From Progne subis subis (lineage: Eukaryota; Chordata; Aves; Passeriformes; Hirundinidae): DNA of 64,000 nucleotides. The position numbers and the translations under genes were made by a program. Each line of letters begins with the position of its first letter. Within the stretch, counting starts at the first letter, position 1. Positions 62,762-64,000 of the stretch are shown one piece after another. The stretch covers positions 3,772,321 to 3,836,320 of the forward strand of contig JAKJHU010000033.1 in NCBI GenBank assembly GCA_022316685.1, read 5' to 3'. Below the pieces are notes generated by a model. It had not been told where the DNA came from. It did not search any database and was given only the letters and a program-made list of their open reading frames with translations.

Positions 62762-63047
62762 GACGAGATATTGGAGGGGGGGTGGGGGGAGAAAAAGCAG
62801 ACTGTTCCTTAAAAACAAGCAGGAGAGAAACCTCAGGAGCAGAACGGCCCAACGTGCTCCCGAGAGGGGAACCGCTCCCATGCGGGGAGCCCGGCTCGAG
62901 TGCTCAGCCCCCAAATCAGTCACAGCAGTTAATGATGCTGTGCACACACTGCTGGGTTGCAGTGCTGGGAGCTCTCAGTAAGATGGATTGCACTGCATAG
63001 AGAAAATGGAGATGTCTGAAACCAGCCAGAAACGATCAGCATAAAAG
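62762..63047 (+). promoter_or_regulatory. CpG-enriched patch ending in a splice donor, candidate alternative first exon
   Basis: About ten CpGs are concentrated in 62820-62900, just after a G7-T-G6 tract (62774-62790) that contains the GGGGTGGGG box recognised by SP/KLF factors. Downstream, AAAAG|GTAGGT at 63047/63048 is a good donor. Between them are short upstream-type frames, including ATG at 63007 reading MEMSETSQKRSA then TAA. GC box, CpG cluster and donor in this order resemble an alternative promoter with a non-coding first exon on the plus strand. No TATA box was identified in front and the start site cannot be placed. Confidence 0.4.
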
Positions 63048-63224
63048 GTAGGTTAATGTTCTGTTGCTAGGTGATCTAATAATTTGGTCCCTTTTCTGTT
63101 ACTCTGTCTGGTGGTATTTATTTTTATATACATTCAGTACATTATGAAAGATATAAATATGTCAAGTCAGTGCTTTCTGGGGGTTTCTTTCTCAGTATAA
63201 ATTTTCTTTGCATTTGGTCTCCTG

Positions 63225-63261
<37 letters not shown>

Positions 63262-64000
63262 AGTACTTCTTGTTTCTCTGACCTCATTATTTTTGAGCTG
63301 TTTTTGTGATTTGACATTGAAAATAGTTCTTGCAACAAAAGCAGCACTGCAGGTTACTTAGACTTTGCAAAGTGTCAGATGGGAATGCTCAGGATGTAAT
63401 GTTGCAACCTAAAATCCAAGTTAGTGGAAAAAAATTGAACCTTTCATTAAACAAAGCTTACTCCTAAGCAGAGAGATACAGTTTCCTGACAGAGGGGGTA
63501 TGTTCTACTTTCTCTCTGTAGCCCAGTTACAGGTATAAAATACAGAACAGGATACGGAAGCCAAACCCATGAGCTATATAAGGCATCAAAGCAGGGGAGG
63601 ACACGACCTGTTTTCTTTTGTATCAGAATTCAGTTCAGCATGAACGAGGAGGGCAGGAGGAGGAGGGGAAAGTGGTGTTAGTTTGACAAGTTACGTTGTA
63701 GCAATGCTGTGTGAGCCTTTTTGTTTTACTGGTCCTTAAAAGTATTTTCAGCGGAGATGAGGATTCTGTGTAACAAAAATTTATCCATTTTGACTTTCTG
63801 TTCTCAGTTTGGCCCCACTTTGGAGCAGTTGTAGCAAGTGTGGGAAAACTGCTCTTCTTTAACTTTGAATGTCTTAAGCATGTCAGCATGTGCCTAAAAT
63901 GTGTGCCTCAGCAGACCTAAGAGGGATGGTTCTCACCAGGATATAATCAGATCTGAGTTTATATTTGGTTTCTTTGTGTATGTTTGTCTATTCTGACCAG
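63048..64000. other. Non-coding stretch, probable intron to the right edge
   Basis: It contains T29 at 63228-63256, two TATA-like motifs at 63534-63540 and 63575-63581, and a pyrimidine-rich end closing with CTGACCAG, which resembles a splice acceptor at the window edge. No coding exon was recognised. Confidence 0.5.
63228..63256. repeat. Long poly-T tract (T29)
   Basis: Twenty-nine uninterrupted T; read on the other strand it is A29. No retroposon body was recognised on either side. Confidence 0.9.

Noticed and set aside
1..64000. A novel multi-gene system
   Set aside because: No gene cluster, operon, phage, CRISPR or other coding system is present. The sequence is vertebrate non-coding DNA with promoter-like islands.

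Overview
The window looks like nuclear DNA from a bird. Most of it is AT-leaning and CpG-poor, with vertebrate-style homopolymer and tetranucleotide tracts. No long open frame resembles a protein I recognise, and there is no bacterial or viral gene layout. The best taxonomic clue is one 5'-truncated CR1 retroposon on the minus strand (52841-53060). Its tail matches, from memory, the CR1 families common in birds; turtles and crocodilians also carry CR1 and cannot be excluded. Only one clear transposon copy in 64 kb makes the region look repeat-poor.

Layout. Positions 1-680 are a dense CpG island cut by the left edge, probably the promoter and first exon of a gene whose direction cannot be read here. 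From 681 to about 51.9 kb the sequence is non-coding in appearance, intronic or intergenic. It is interrupted by two smaller CpG-richer patches (about 14.51-14.79 kb and 46.46-46.76 kb), a few exon-like segments bounded by good splice signals (25605-25817 and 32855-32900 are the best), and clusters of homeodomain-like and octamer-like motifs. A second true CpG island lies at 51.91-52.36 kb, with the CR1 about 500 bp beyond it. From 53 to 62.7 kb the DNA is again non-coding, with two striking palindromes near 60.2 and 60.6 kb. A third CpG-rich patch at 62.76-63.05 kb ends in a good splice donor, and the last bases of the window look like a splice acceptor.

Interpretation (inference). The simplest reading is the 5' part of a large vertebrate gene, or a gene plus its regulatory landscape, with an upstream CpG-island promoter, possible alternative promoters near 52 and 62.9 kb, and very long introns. 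I could not name the gene. No complete coding gene, RNA gene, CRISPR array or operon is supported, and I see nothing that amounts to a new biological system. The findings are exon candidates, palindromes, composite motifs and unusual repeat tracts.
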